Below are positions 1-10,403 of a DNA stretch of 64,000 bases, piece after piece. Each line of letters starts with the position of its first letter. The stretch's first letter is position 1. The position numbers and the translations under genes are program-made. The notes beneath the pieces were generated by a model that was given only the letters and a program-made list of their open reading frames with translations, was not told where the DNA came from and did no database searches. Origin of the DNA: Curtobacterium sp. ER1/6 (GTDB lineage: Bacteria > Actinomycetota > Actinomycetes > Actinomycetales > Microbacteriaceae); the NCBI RefSeq assembly GCF_001742745.1, contig NZ_MJAK01000001.1:682001-746000 (forward strand), given 5' to 3'.

Positions 1-1746
<1,746 letters not shown>

Positions 1747-1759
<13 letters not shown>

Positions 1760-1791
1760 CGGCAGCGAAGGAGGAGGAGCGCCGAGTGCAT
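1747..1791 (-). CDS. leuA leader peptide with four consecutive Leu codons
   Basis: A 14-residue open frame, MHSALLLLRCRDEA, ends with TGA 78 bp before the leuA start. Codons 5-8 are CTC CTC CTC CTT. Its ATG lies 7 nt downstream of a TACGGT hexamer (1799-1804), so the mRNA probably begins at or next to the ATG and is leaderless. Leader peptides of this kind upstream of leuA are known in actinobacteria; ribosome stalling at Leu codons when Leu-tRNA is scarce switches a downstream RNA structure. Assignment rests on the Leu run, the position and the hairpin that begins inside the last codons; I could not compare homologues. Confidence 0.8.
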
Positions 1792-1798
1792 CACGGCC

Positions 1799-1804
1799 AC
1801 CGTA
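1799..1804 (-). promoter_or_regulatory. leuA leader -10 element
   Basis: TACGGT on the minus strand, 7 nt before the ATG of the leader peptide, fits the actinobacterial -10 consensus TANNNT. No convincing -35 is visible 17 nt further upstream. Confidence 0.55.
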
Positions 1805-1865
1805 GCACCGGTACACCAGCGTCGGCGAGCACGTGACGCCGGCGCCCCTCCCGATCCGAGCCCGC

Positions 1866-3266
1866 TCAGTCGACCGCGAGCGCCGCCGTCGGGGACACCC
1901 GCATCGCGCGCCGCACCGGGGCCACCGTCGCGACGACGGCGAGCACGAGCGCCCCGACCACCACGACCACGACCGTCGACAGCGGCAGCAACGGGGTCAC
2001 GACCGAGCCGAGCGACCCGAGGAGCGTCTGGCCGCCGACCCAGCCGTAGACCGTCCCGAGCACGAGCCCGGTGACGACGGCCGCGACGACCATCTGCACG
2101 GCCTCGGTCACGATCATCCGGCGGACCTGGGCGCCGGTCAGCCCGAGGACCCGGAGCAGCCCGAGCTCACGCCGGCGCTGCAGCACGCCGAGCGCCAGGG
2201 CGTTCACCACGCCGACCGCAGCGATCACGGCGGAGAAGCCGACGAGGACGCTCACCACGGCGTTCACCTGCGCGTCGAAGTCCCGCTGCTCCTGCACCAT
2301 CGCCGGGGTCACCGAGCCGTCGGTCACCGCTGCCGTCTCCGCCTCGAGCACGTGCTGCATGATCCCGAAGGCCACCGCGAAGGTGACGAGCAGGGTCACG
2401 CCGATGACGAGCCCGATCGTCGCCCGCGAAGTCCGGGCCGGTGCCCGCAGCGCGTTCCGCCCGGCGAGCAGGACGACCGGGTCCCGGGACCCGATCCGAC
2501 CGATGAGCGCCAGGACGGGCGGCATCACGATCGTCGCGCCGACGGCGACACCGGTGAACGAGACGAAGCCGCCGAGTGCCGCGGGCAGCACCGCCAGCAC
2601 CGACACCGAGCTGACCACCAGCCCGAGCAGCATCAGGAGGACCCCGCCGACGATGAGCAGCACGGCCCACACCCGTCGCCCGGTCCCCGCCCGGAGGTCC
2701 TCGTGGCTCGGCTCGACCGTCACGGACAGCGCCTGGAGCGGGGTCACGGCGAGGACCCGGCGCGACCCGGACGCGAACGCACCCCAGGTCGCCAGGACCA
2801 CGGCGACGAGCGGCAGGGCGAGCTCCCACGGCACGAGCGTGTACCGGGTGTCGGGCAGGAACCCGGACCCCCGGAGCACGGCGACGAAGAGCGCCGTGAG
2901 GCCGGTGCCCAGGACGGTCCCGAGCAGGCCGCCGAGGAGGCCGACGAGCAGCCCGGTGCGGGTGATGCGGGCCCGGAGACCCGCACCGGTCGCGCCGACG
3001 AGCCGCTGGAGCGCGATCACCCGGGTCTGTCCGGCGATGAGCGTGGCGCAGGTGTTCGCCGTGACGATCGCCCCGACGTAGAGGGCGATGCCGAGGAAGA
3101 GCCAGCCGATCACGGAGAGGATCGCCCGGACCGTGGCGACGCCGTCGAGTCCGGACGTCGCGAGCGCCTCGGCCACGATGCCCGGCGCGATGACGAGCGC
3201 GGAGCCGAAGGTGGTGCCGAGCGCGGCGACGAGGATCGTCGGCGCGAAGGCGCGCAGCCCGTTCAC
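1866..3266 (-). CDS. FtsX-like ABC transporter permease (two FtsX modules)
   Basis: Membrane permease of a MacB/FtsX-type ABC system, 466 residues from a GTG at 3266 that overlaps the stop of the upstream ATPase gene as GTGA; GGAGG lies just before it. Two FtsX-like modules are visible: an N-terminal one with membrane segments near residues 50-75, 100-125 and 155-170, and a C-terminal one with segments near 200-260, 285-305, 345-365, 395-415 and 430-450. Both carry the family's LxRLVGATGAxLR / LLRVLGLTGAQVRR loop. No large extracytoplasmic domain is present. Co-translated with the ATPase at 3263-4015 and next to a two-component system, an arrangement common for cell-envelope stress or peptide-antibiotic defence; the substrate is not known. 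Confidence 0.9.
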   Translation of the reverse strand: MNGLRAFAPTILVAALGTTFGSALVIAPGIVAEALATSGLDGVATVRAILSVIGWLFLGIALYVGAIVTANTCATLIAGQTRVIALQRLVGATGAGLRARITRTGLLVGLLGGLLGTVLGTGLTALFVAVLRGSGFLPDTRYTLVPWELALPLVAVVLATWGAFASGSRRVLAVTPLQALSVTVEPSHEDLRAGTGRRVWAVLLIVGGVLLMLLGLVVSSVSVLAVLPAALGGFVSFTGVAVGATIVMPPVLALIGRIGSRDPVVLLAGRNALRAPARTSRATIGLVIGVTLLVTFAVAFGIMQHVLEAETAAVTDGSVTPAMVQEQRDFDAQVNAVVSVLVGFSAVIAAVGVVNALALGVLQRRRELGLLRVLGLTGAQVRRMIVTEAVQMVVAAVVTGLVLGTVYGWVGGQTLLGSLGSVVTPLLPLSTVVVVVVGALVLAVVATVAPVRRAMRVSPTAALAVD

Positions 3267-4015
3267 GCCGCCGCCTCCATCCCGAGCATCGTCGCCGAGA
3301 TGTCGGCGGCGTCCATCGCGGGCCGGTCGTCGACGATCCGACCGTCGGCGAGGAACAGGATGCGGTCGGCGTTCGCGGCGGCCGTCGGGTCGTGGGTCAC
3401 CATGACGACGCTCTGGCCCCACTCCCGCACGGCGCCGCGCAGGATCGCGAGCACATCGCGGCCGGTCCGGGAGTCCAGGGCACCCGTGGGCTCGTCCGCG
3501 ACGACGACGGCGGGGCGCGAGGCGAGGGCTCGGGCGATCGCGACGCGCTGCTGCTGCCCGCCCGACAGCTGGTGCGGCCGGTGGGTGAGACGGTCGCCGA
3601 GTCCGAGCTGGTCGACGAGCCGGTCGATCCACGCCGACTCGTCGCGCGACGGCCGCTTCCCGCCGAGCAGGAACGGCAGCCGGATGTTCTCGCGCACGTC
3701 GAGCGTGGGCACGAGGTTGAACGACTGGAAGACGAAGCCGATCCGCCGACGACGCAGCTCGGTCAGCTCGCGGTCCCCGAGCCCGGTGATCTCCACCCCG
3801 TCGATGGCGACGCTGCCGGCGCTCACGGCGTCGAGACCGGCGGCGACGTGCATGAGGGTCGACTTCCCGGAGCCGGACGGTCCCATCACGGCGGTGAACT
3901 CCCCCGCGCCGATGTCGACGCTGACGTCGTCGAGCGCGGTGACGCGACGCGCTGCGTCGCCGTGGTGCTTGGACACGTGGTCGAGCCGGATGATCGGCGT
4001 CTGCTTCGTGGTCAT
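3263..4015 (-). CDS. ABC transporter ATP-binding protein (MacB/LolD type)
   Basis: ATPase partner of the FtsX-like permease, 250 residues from the ATG at 4015. Walker A GPSGSGKS is at 45-52, the signature LSGGQ at 150-154 and Walker B VVVADEP at 170-176, followed by the TGALD motif typical of LolD/MacB ATPases. A longer in-frame start at 4108 exists but would add residues with no family match. CATCGT lies 6 nt before the ATG, so the message may be leaderless. It reads into the permease through a 4-bp overlap. A dyad at 4105-4120 upstream may be the binding site of the neighbouring response regulator. Confidence 0.93.
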   Translation of the reverse strand: MTTKQTPIIRLDHVSKHHGDAARRVTALDDVSVDIGAGEFTAVMGPSGSGKSTLMHVAAGLDAVSAGSVAIDGVEITGLGDRELTELRRRRIGFVFQSFNLVPTLDVRENIRLPFLLGGKRPSRDESAWIDRLVDQLGLGDRLTHRPHQLSGGQQQRVAIARALASRPAVVVADEPTGALDSRTGRDVLAILRGAVREWGQSVVMVTHDPTAAANADRILFLADGRIVDDRPAMDAADISATMLGMEAAA

Positions 4016-4104
4016 GCACCCACGATGACGGCCGGGAGGCACGTCCCGCGTCGGTCGCGCGGCTCCTGTGGATGGTCCGCTCGGCTCGGTTCCCCGTGGA
4101 CGGC

Positions 4105-4120
4105 TCATCCTGGCGGATGA
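4105..4120. promoter_or_regulatory. Dyad TCATCC-N4-GGATGA upstream of the ABC genes
   Basis: A perfect 6-4-6 inverted repeat between the response regulator stop and the ABC operon. NarL-family regulators often bind such dyads. A related sequence with the same right half (GGATGA) lies at 6087-6102 upstream of the kinase gene. Assignment as an operator is inference. Confidence 0.35.
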
Positions 4121-4127
4121 CGCCGGG

Positions 4128-4817
4128 TCAGTCGGCCTTCGTCACCAGGCCGTGCTCGTGCGCGAAGACGACCAGACGCACCCGGTCGCGCAGGTCGAGC
4201 TTCGTGAGCACCCGCGAGATGTGGGTCTTCACGGTCGCCTCGCTGACGTACTCGTGCTGGGCGATCTCGCTGTTGCTGAACCCGCGCGCCGCCAGGTCGA
4301 AGATCTCGCGCTCCCGGGGCGTCAACTCCGCGAAGGCCGCCGGCACCGGGACGGCCCGCCCCGCGGTGTCGTCGTACCGGCGGAGGAGCTCCCGCGTGGC
4401 CGACGCGGCGAAGACGGCGGTCCCGGCGTGCACCGTGCGGACGGCGGCGAGGAGGAACTCGGGGTCGGCGTCCTTCAGCACGAACCCGCTCGCACCCGCG
4501 CGGATCGCCTTCGCCGCGGCCTCGTCGAAGTCGAACGTGGTCAGCACGAGGACCTTGGCGGCGACGTCGCCGCCCTGTTCCACGATCCGCTCGGTCGCCG
4601 TGATGCCGTCCATCACCGGCATCCGGACGTCCATGAGCACGACGTCCACGCCGACGCGCCGGACGAGGTCGACGCCTTCGGCACCGTTGCCGGCCTCACC
4701 GACGAAGCGCAGGTCCGGCTGGGAGTCGATGAGCATCCTGATGCCGGTGCGGAAGAGGGCCTGGTCGTCGACGAGCGCGACCCGGATCGGGGCGGAGGTG
4801 GTCGGCGTGGTGGTCAT
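4128..4817 (-). CDS. NarL/FixJ-family response regulator
   Basis: DNA-binding partner of the adjacent histidine kinase, 229 residues. The receiver domain (about 1-125) has the acidic pair D17/D18, phosphoacceptor D63 in LMDVRMP and the conserved Lys in VLKDADP near 113. The C-terminal third carries a LuxR-type helix-turn-helix with the LTPREREI and VSEATVKTHISRVLTKL motifs. Its ATG overlaps the kinase stop as ATGA, so the two are translationally coupled. The ABC exporter genes follow 112 bp downstream on the same strand and are the obvious candidate target. Confidence 0.95.
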   Translation of the reverse strand: MTTTPTTSAPIRVALVDDQALFRTGIRMLIDSQPDLRFVGEAGNGAEGVDLVRRVGVDVVLMDVRMPVMDGITATERIVEQGGDVAAKVLVLTTFDFDEAAAKAIRAGASGFVLKDADPEFLLAAVRTVHAGTAVFAASATRELLRRYDDTAGRAVPVPAAFAELTPREREIFDLAARGFSNSEIAQHEYVSEATVKTHISRVLTKLDLRDRVRLVVFAHEHGLVTKAD

Positions 4818-6052
4818 CGGGCGGTGCGCTCCTGCTCGGTGTGGGTGGTGCGGCCGCGGGGCATCTGCCCGCTCGCCGGCACGGCGGGCATGCGGACCGC
4901 CACGCTGAAGTCGTCGCCGCGCGGTCCCGCGGTCATGGTGCCGCCGGTCATCGCCACGCGTTCGCGCATGCCGATGAGCCCGTGCCCCGTGCCGGGCCCC
5001 GGCGAGCCGTCGTCCGCGCAGCGGTTCACGACGGCGATCTCGACCGTGTCCGGCCGGTACACGAGCGAGGCGTGCACCGGGGTGCCGGGCTCGCCGTGCT
5101 TCCACGCGTTCGTCAGGCTCTCCTGGACGATCCGGTAGACCGCGAGCTGCGTCGTGGTCGGCAGCCCGCTCGGATCGCCCTCGCGCTCGACGCGCACGTC
5201 CAGCCCGACGTCGCGCATGTCGTCGACGAGCGTCTCGATGTCGTCGACCTCGGGCGTGGGGGTCGTTCCCTGCTCGTGCCGGAGCGCACCGAGCAGCTCC
5301 CGGACGTCGCCCAGTGCTGCGCGTGCGGTCGAGGAGATCGTGCCGAGCGCCTGGTCCGCGATCGCGGGGTCGGCCTTCAGTGCGTACCGCGCGCCGTCCG
5401 CCTGCGCGATGACGACCGCGAGCGAGTGGGCGACGATGTCGTGCATGTCCCGGGCGATCCGGACCCGCTCCTGCTCCACGGCGACCGCGCGGTCGGCCCG
5501 GGCCGCGTCGCGTTCGGCGACGAGTTGGGCCTCGCGGCTCAGGCTCGCGGAGCGGCGGGTCCGGACGACCAGACCGGCGAGCCAGGGCAGCAGCAGGACC
5601 AGGAGCACGATCGCGAAGAACGACGCCGTCACCTGGGCGGACTCCTGCAGCGGCGTGCTGGCGGTGGCGATGCCGACGCGTTGCCGGTAGTCCGACACCC
5701 CCATGTAGAGCGCGGCGACGACCGATCCGCCGATCGCGGAGACCAGGCCGGCCGCGCGGACCCGACCGGACCCGTACGCGCTGGTCGTGTACATGATCGG
5801 CGCGATGAAGGCGTCGGCCACGGTCGGCACCTGTCCGGTGGCCATCTGGAAGACGGCCACGACCCAGGCGATGCCGAGTGCGAGGCCCGGCGACAGCCGT
5901 CGGAACGCCAGGGCCGTCGCGAAGCCGAGGACGGCGAGCCACCAGAGGGGCCCGTCGAGCCCGCGCGCGGCTACCACGACCACCAGCAGGCCCAGCGCCG
6001 ACGCCGTCACGACGTCGGTGACGACCTGCGATCGCAGCATGGGGCGGAACAC
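4814..6052 (-). CDS. Sensor histidine kinase (HisKA_3 family)
   Basis: Membrane sensor kinase of the NarX/DesK class, 412 residues. Several membrane helices fill the first ~165 residues with almost no extracytoplasmic loop, which suits sensing inside the membrane. The HisKA_3 box RIARDMHDIVAHS places the phosphoacceptor at about H204; the ATPase N box (QESLTNAWKHG) and G box (GTGHGLIGMRER) follow. I chose the GTG at 6052 because TACCGT (6059-6064) lies exactly 6 nt upstream, implying a leaderless start; the ATG at 6040 is the alternative. Coupled to the response regulator by an ATGA overlap. Confidence 0.92.
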   Translation of the reverse strand: MFRPMLRSQVVTDVVTASALGLLVVVVAARGLDGPLWWLAVLGFATALAFRRLSPGLALGIAWVVAVFQMATGQVPTVADAFIAPIMYTTSAYGSGRVRAAGLVSAIGGSVVAALYMGVSDYRQRVGIATASTPLQESAQVTASFFAIVLLVLLLPWLAGLVVRTRRSASLSREAQLVAERDAARADRAVAVEQERVRIARDMHDIVAHSLAVVIAQADGARYALKADPAIADQALGTISSTARAALGDVRELLGALRHEQGTTPTPEVDDIETLVDDMRDVGLDVRVEREGDPSGLPTTTQLAVYRIVQESLTNAWKHGEPGTPVHASLVYRPDTVEIAVVNRCADDGSPGPGTGHGLIGMRERVAMTGGTMTAGPRGDDFSVAVRMPAVPASGQMPRGRTTHTEQERTAR

Positions 6053-6108
6053 CACTCCACGGTACGACCCCGGGACCCGTCGCGCGTCCGTCCCGGGGAT
6101 GACGCGGG

Positions 6109-7047
6109 TCAGAAGCCGAGCCGCCCGAGCTGCTTCGGGTCGCGCTGCCACTCCTTGGCGACCTTGACCCGGATGTTCAGGTACACGTGACGGCCGCCGA
6201 GCAGCGACTCGATCTCGGCACGGGCCCGCGATCCGACGTCCCGGAGCCGCTCGCCACCCCGCCCGATGACGATCGCCTTCTGGCTGTCCCGCTCGACGAA
6301 CAGGTTGGCGAAGATGCGCAGCGGCCCGTCGGGGTCGTCCTCCTCGTCGGGCTCCACGACGTCCTCGACCACCACGGCGAGGGAGTGCGGCAGCTCGTCG
6401 CGGACGCCCTCGAGCGCTGCCTCGCGGATGAGCTCGGCGATGCGGTCCGCGTCGGTCTCCTCGGTGACGGTGGAAGCGTCGTACAGCTGCGGCGACTCGG
6501 GCAGCAGCTTCGTGATCTCGGCGAGCAGCACCTCGAGCTGCAGGCCCTTCGTCCCCGACGTCGGGATGATCGTGTCCCACTCCCGCAGCTGCGACACCGC
6601 GAGGAGCTGCTCGCCGACCCGGTCCTTGGGGGTGCGGTCGATCTTCGTGACGATCGCGACCTTCCTGGCGCGCGGGTACTGGTCGAGCGAGTCGTTGATG
6701 AACCGGTCGCCGGGACCGATCGGCTCGTCGGCCGGCACGCAGAAGCCGATGACGTCGACGTCGCCGAGGGTCGACTGCACGAGGTCGTTCAGTCGCTCTC
6801 CGAGCAGGGTCCGCGGACGGTGCACGCCCGGGGTGTCCACGATGATGACCTGCCCGTCGGGCCGGTGCACGACACCGCGGATCGCCCGACGCGTGGTCTG
6901 CGGCTTCGACGAGGTGATCGCCACCTTCTCGCCGACCAGGGCGTTCGTCAGCGTCGACTTCCCGACGTTCGGGCGGCCGACGAACGAGACGAAGCCCGCG
7001 CGGTAGGGGTGCTCCGGAGCGGTCGGCTCGGTGTCGTGCTCGGTCAT
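6109..7047 (-). CDS. era: GTPase Era
   Basis: Ribosome-assembly GTPase that binds the 3' end of 16S rRNA, 312 residues. The G domain has G1 GRPNVGKS (24-31), G3 DTPGVH, G4 TKID and a G5-like SGT. The C-terminal KH domain has VIGRGGERL and ends with the family's typical KEWQRDPKQLGRLGF-like tail. The ATG at 7047 overlaps the stop of the CNNM/CBS gene as ATGA, so era is the last cistron of the HIT-phoH-ybeY-CBS-era operon. Confidence 0.98.
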   Translation of the reverse strand: MTEHDTEPTAPEHPYRAGFVSFVGRPNVGKSTLTNALVGEKVAITSSKPQTTRRAIRGVVHRPDGQVIIVDTPGVHRPRTLLGERLNDLVQSTLGDVDVIGFCVPADEPIGPGDRFINDSLDQYPRARKVAIVTKIDRTPKDRVGEQLLAVSQLREWDTIIPTSGTKGLQLEVLLAEITKLLPESPQLYDASTVTEETDADRIAELIREAALEGVRDELPHSLAVVVEDVVEPDEEDDPDGPLRIFANLFVERDSQKAIVIGRGGERLRDVGSRARAEIESLLGGRHVYLNIRVKVAKEWQRDPKQLGRLGF

Positions 7048-8366
7048 GCGCTGGCGCTCCCGGTCGTGGTGGGTGTCGTCTCGCCGAGGGCGTCCTCGGC
7101 GTCCTGCAGGGCGGCGGTCCGCTCGGCGAGGACGGTGATCAGGTGGCGGCGCTTGCCCTCGACCCGGTCCGCGGTCAGGACGACCCCGGAGACCGTGACC
7201 TGCTCGCCGTGCACCGGCAGCCGGCCGAGCTCCTTCGTGAGCAGCCCGCCGGCGGTGTCGACGTCGTCGTCCTCGAGCTCGATGCCGAACAGGTCGCCCA
7301 GCTCGTCGATCGGCAGGCGCGCCGAGATCCGCCACACGCCCGGGGACACCTCGGTCCGGTCGACGACGGTGCGGTCGTACTCGTCGGAGATGTCGCCGAC
7401 GAGCTCCTCGATGAGGTCCTCCATCGTCACGAGCCCGGCGACCCCGCCGTACTCGTCGACCACGAGCACCAGGTGGTTCTTCGCGACCTGCATGTGCCGC
7501 AGGGTGTCGTCGGCGGGCTTGGACTCGGGCACGAACTCGGCCGGACGCAGCAGCGTCGTGACGGGCTCCTGCTCGCTGCCGGGCCGTTCGTAGAGCGCAC
7601 GGGAGACGTCACGCAGGTACAGCACCCCGAGCACGTCGTCGCTGTCCTTCCCGGTCACCGGCATGCGGGACACCCCGGCGACCAGGAAGCGCTCCATGCC
7701 GGCCGCGAGCGTGGCGTCGCCGTCGACGGCGAGCATGTCGGTGCGGGGCACCATGACCTCGCGCACGAGGGTGTCGCTGAACTCGAACACCGAGTGGATG
7801 AGCTCGCGGTCGTCCTGCTCGAGGACGTTGCTCTCGGTCGCCTCGTCGACGAGCGAGAGCAGCTGTTCCTCGCTCGAGACGGTCGACGCGCTGCGGCCAC
7901 GACCCGGGGTCACGCGGTCACCGATGGCGACGAGCAGTCCGGCCAGGGGTCCGAGCACGATGCGCACCGCACGGACGAGTCCGCCGGTGGCACCGATCAG
8001 CCGTTCGGCGTGCGCACGTCCGACGCTCCGCGGGCTCGAGCCGACGAGCACGAACGAGACCGCCGTCATGATCGCCGCGGAGACGATCAACGCGACCCAC
8101 CACGTGTCGAACACGGTGACGAGGGCGATGGTGACGAGCACGGCCGCAGCCGTCTCGGCGAGCACCCGGACGAAGTTGAGCGCGTTCACGTGCGCACCGA
8201 CGTCGTCGGCCACGGCCTCGATCGCCCGACGGCGTCCGCTGGTGCGGGCGATCTCGTCGAGGTCGGCGCGGGACAGCACGGTCAGCGCGGCGTCCGACGC
8301 CGCGAGCAGCCCGCCGACGACGACGAGCACGAACGCCGCCAGGAGCAGGACGACGACGAGCACCAT
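7044..8366 (-). CDS. CNNM/CBS-domain membrane protein (HlyC/CorC family)
   Basis: 440-residue protein with three parts: a CNNM membrane domain (about 1-165, four hydrophobic segments), a pair of CBS domains (about 205-330, including REVMVPRTDM and VVDEYGGVAGLVTMEDLIEELVGDI) and a C-terminal CorC/HlyC domain (about 345-425). Members are linked to magnesium efflux or metal homeostasis; the old name haemolysin is misleading. It lies 4 bp after ybeY and overlaps era, so all are co-transcribed. The Thr/Ala-rich end after residue 425 looks like an unstructured tail. Confidence 0.92.
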   Translation of the reverse strand: MVLVVVLLLAAFVLVVVGGLLAASDAALTVLSRADLDEIARTSGRRRAIEAVADDVGAHVNALNFVRVLAETAAAVLVTIALVTVFDTWWVALIVSAAIMTAVSFVLVGSSPRSVGRAHAERLIGATGGLVRAVRIVLGPLAGLLVAIGDRVTPGRGRSASTVSSEEQLLSLVDEATESNVLEQDDRELIHSVFEFSDTLVREVMVPRTDMLAVDGDATLAAGMERFLVAGVSRMPVTGKDSDDVLGVLYLRDVSRALYERPGSEQEPVTTLLRPAEFVPESKPADDTLRHMQVAKNHLVLVVDEYGGVAGLVTMEDLIEELVGDISDEYDRTVVDRTEVSPGVWRISARLPIDELGDLFGIELEDDDVDTAGGLLTKELGRLPVHGEQVTVSGVVLTADRVEGKRRHLITVLAERTAALQDAEDALGETTPTTTGSASA

Positions 8367-8370
8367 CAGC

Positions 8371-8832
8371 TCACCGCCCGCGACGCTGGGCGGCGAAGGC
8401 GGAGAGGATCTCGCCCTGCAGCCCGAACATCTCGGCCTTCTCCTCCGGCTCGGCGTGGTCGAACCCGAGCAGGTGCAGGATGCCGTGGCACGTGAGCAGC
8501 AGCATCTCGTCGGTGCTCGTGTGGCCGGCGGTCCTGGCCTGCTCGGCGGCGACCTGGGGGCAGACGACGATGTCGCCGAGGAGCCCGGCGGGGGTCGGCT
8601 CGTCCTCGGTGCCCGGACGGAGCTCGTCCATCGGGAAGCTCAGGACGTCGGTCGGGCCCGGCTCGTCCATCCACCGCACGTGGAGCTGCTCCATCGCGCC
8701 CTCGTCGACCAGGACGATCGCGAGCTCCGCGTCCGCGTGGACGTGCAGCGCGTCGAGCGCGAAGGCGGCGAGGCGCTGGATGGCCTGCTCGTCGACCTCG
8801 ACACCGGACTCGTTGTTGAGCTCGATGCTCAC
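8371..8832 (-). CDS. ybeY: Endoribonuclease YbeY
   Basis: Zinc endoribonuclease for 16S rRNA 3'-end maturation and 70S quality control, 153 residues, the usual length. The signature CHGILHLLGFDH supplies the three metal-binding histidines H116, H120 and H126. Its ATG overlaps the phoH stop as ATGA and the CBS gene follows after 4 bp. The phoH-ybeY-CBS-era order is widely conserved. Confidence 0.97.
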   Translation of the reverse strand: MSIELNNESGVEVDEQAIQRLAAFALDALHVHADAELAIVLVDEGAMEQLHVRWMDEPGPTDVLSFPMDELRPGTEDEPTPAGLLGDIVVCPQVAAEQARTAGHTSTDEMLLLTCHGILHLLGFDHAEPEEKAEMFGLQGEILSAFAAQRRGR

Positions 8833-10010
8833 CGGGTGCCTCCTCGGGCGTCGTCCTGCGGGTACGGGGACTGCTGGCGGTCCTGCGGCGGCCGACCGCG
8901 GCGCTCGGCGCGGTTCGCACCGGCCGGGTCACCGATCGGTGCCGTGCCACGACCGCCGGGGCGGTGCCCGGCCTGCTCCGCGAGGCGCTCCTCGTCGTAG
9001 ACGGTGTAGGCGTCGACGATCCGGCCGACCAGGGTGTGCCGCACGACGTCCTCGCTGCCGAGCCGGGCGAAGTGGATGTCCTCGACGTCGCCGAGGATGC
9101 GCGTGACGAGCCGCAGACCGGACAGGTTGCCCGGCAGGTCCACCTGGGTGATGTCACCGGTGACGACCATCTTCGAGCCGAAGCCCAGGCGCGTCAGGAA
9201 CATCTTCATCTGCTCGGGCGTGGTGTTCTGCGCCTCGTCGAGGATGACGAACGAGTCGTTGAGCGTCCGCCCGCGCATGTACGCCAGCGGCGCGACCTCG
9301 ACGGTGCCGGCCGCGAGCAGCTTCGGCACGAGCTCGGGGTCCATCATCTCGTTCAGCGCGTCGTAGAGCGGCCGCAGGTACGGGTCGATCTTGTCGGTGA
9401 GCGTGCCGGGCAGGAAGCCGAGCCGCTCGCCCGCCTCGACCGCCGGCCGCGTGAGGATGATGCGGGTGACCTCGCGTCGCTGCAGGGCCTGCACGGCCTT
9501 CGCCATCGCGAGGTAGGTCTTGCCGGTACCCGCCGGGCCGATGCCGAACGTGATCGTGTGGTGGTCGATGGCGTCGACGTAGGCGCGCTGCCCGTCGGTC
9601 TTCGGCCGCACCGACTTGCCGCGGCTCGCCACGATCGGGGTGCCGAACGTGTCCGAGGGCTTGCGGTCCTCGTCGAGGATCCGCGCCGAGGTCGGGATGT
9701 CGGCCGGACCGATGTCCTGCCCGCGCTTCACCATGCCGACGAGCTCGTCGACGAGCGCGTGGGCACGGGCGACGTCGCGCTCGGGCCCGGTGAGCGAGAC
9801 CTCGTTGCCGCGGACGAGCACCCGGACGCCCGGGTACTGCCGCTCGACCGTCTTGAGCAGACGGTCCTGCGGGCCGAGGAGCTGGACCATCGCGATGCCG
9901 TCGACCCGGATGTCGACGACGACGTCGGACGGGTCGGACACGGGTCGGGTCGTGGGTCGGTCCGTCGCGGGTGCGTCGGACGCGGGGTGGACGGAGTCGT
10001 CAACCGGCAA
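8829..10010 (-). CDS. PhoH-like ATPase
   Basis: PhoH-family NTPase, probably acting in RNA metabolism together with YbeY. Walker A GPAGTGKT and Walker [14 protein letters not shown] are intact. No ATG fits the N-terminus; I chose the TTG at 10010, which lies 6 nt after AAGGGA and overlaps the end of the HIT gene by 11 bp, giving 393 residues. A GTG near 9943 (V-S-D-P-S-D) is the alternative and would give a more usual length. Residues after about 355 are a Gly/Arg/Pro-rich tail not expected to fold. Co-transcribed with HIT, ybeY, CBS and era. Confidence 0.93.
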   Translation of the reverse strand: MPVDDSVHPASDAPATDRPTTRPVSDPSDVVVDIRVDGIAMVQLLGPQDRLLKTVERQYPGVRVLVRGNEVSLTGPERDVARAHALVDELVGMVKRGQDIGPADIPTSARILDEDRKPSDTFGTPIVASRGKSVRPKTDGQRAYVDAIDHHTITFGIGPAGTGKTYLAMAKAVQALQRREVTRIILTRPAVEAGERLGFLPGTLTDKIDPYLRPLYDALNEMMDPELVPKLLAAGTVEVAPLAYMRGRTLNDSFVILDEAQNTTPEQMKMFLTRLGFGSKMVVTGDITQVDLPGNLSGLRLVTRILGDVEDIHFARLGSEDVVRHTLVGRIVDAYTVYDEERLAEQAGHRPGGRGTAPIGDPAGANRAERRGRPPQDRQQSPYPQDDARGGTR

Positions 10011-10356
10011 GGAGATTCCCTTCGTGCAGATCACCTGCGAGGACGTGCGCGTGCACGTGGAACACGGTCTGACCGGCGGCTTCGCCGGTGTTGAAGACGA
10101 GTCGGAACTGGCCGTCCGCCCGCTCGTCGGCGATGCGACGTGCGGTGGCGACCACGTGGGCGAGCAGGTCCGGATCACCGGCGGCGAGCTCCGTCACGTC
10201 GCGGTACTGCTCGGTCTTCGGGATCACGAGCACGTGCACCGGGGCCTTCGGCGCGATGTCCTCGATCGCGATCACCCGGTCGTCCTCCGCGACGATCGTC
10301 GCGGGGATCGCACGGGCGATGATCTTCGAGAAGACGCTCGGCTCGCTGCTGCTCAT
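10000..10356 (-). CDS. HIT-family protein (histidine triad nucleotide hydrolase)
   Basis: 118-residue HIT protein of the HINT branch, hydrolysing phosphoramidate or similar nucleotide bonds. The triad is HVHAH with histidines at 100, 102 and 104, and the N-terminal part (FSKIIARAIPATIVAEDD) matches the branch. The ATG at 10356 lies exactly 6 nt after TACGAT, so the five-gene operon HIT-phoH-ybeY-CBS-era probably starts with a leaderless cistron. The gene overlaps the chosen phoH start by 11 bp. Confidence 0.95.
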   Translation of the reverse strand: MSSSEPSVFSKIIARAIPATIVAEDDRVIAIEDIAPKAPVHVLVIPKTEQYRDVTELAAGDPDLLAHVVATARRIADERADGQFRLVFNTGEAAGQTVFHVHAHVLAGDLHEGNLLAG

Positions 10357-10362
10357 GACTCC

Positions 10363-10368
10363 ATCGTA
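10363..10368 (-). promoter_or_regulatory. -10 element of the HIT-phoH-ybeY-CBS-era operon
   Basis: TACGAT on the minus strand, 6 nt before the HIT ATG; predicts transcription start at the A of the start codon. Confidence 0.6.
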
Positions 10369-10403
10369 GAACCCACGACCGACGTGGACCCTTCCCGGTG
10401 CGG

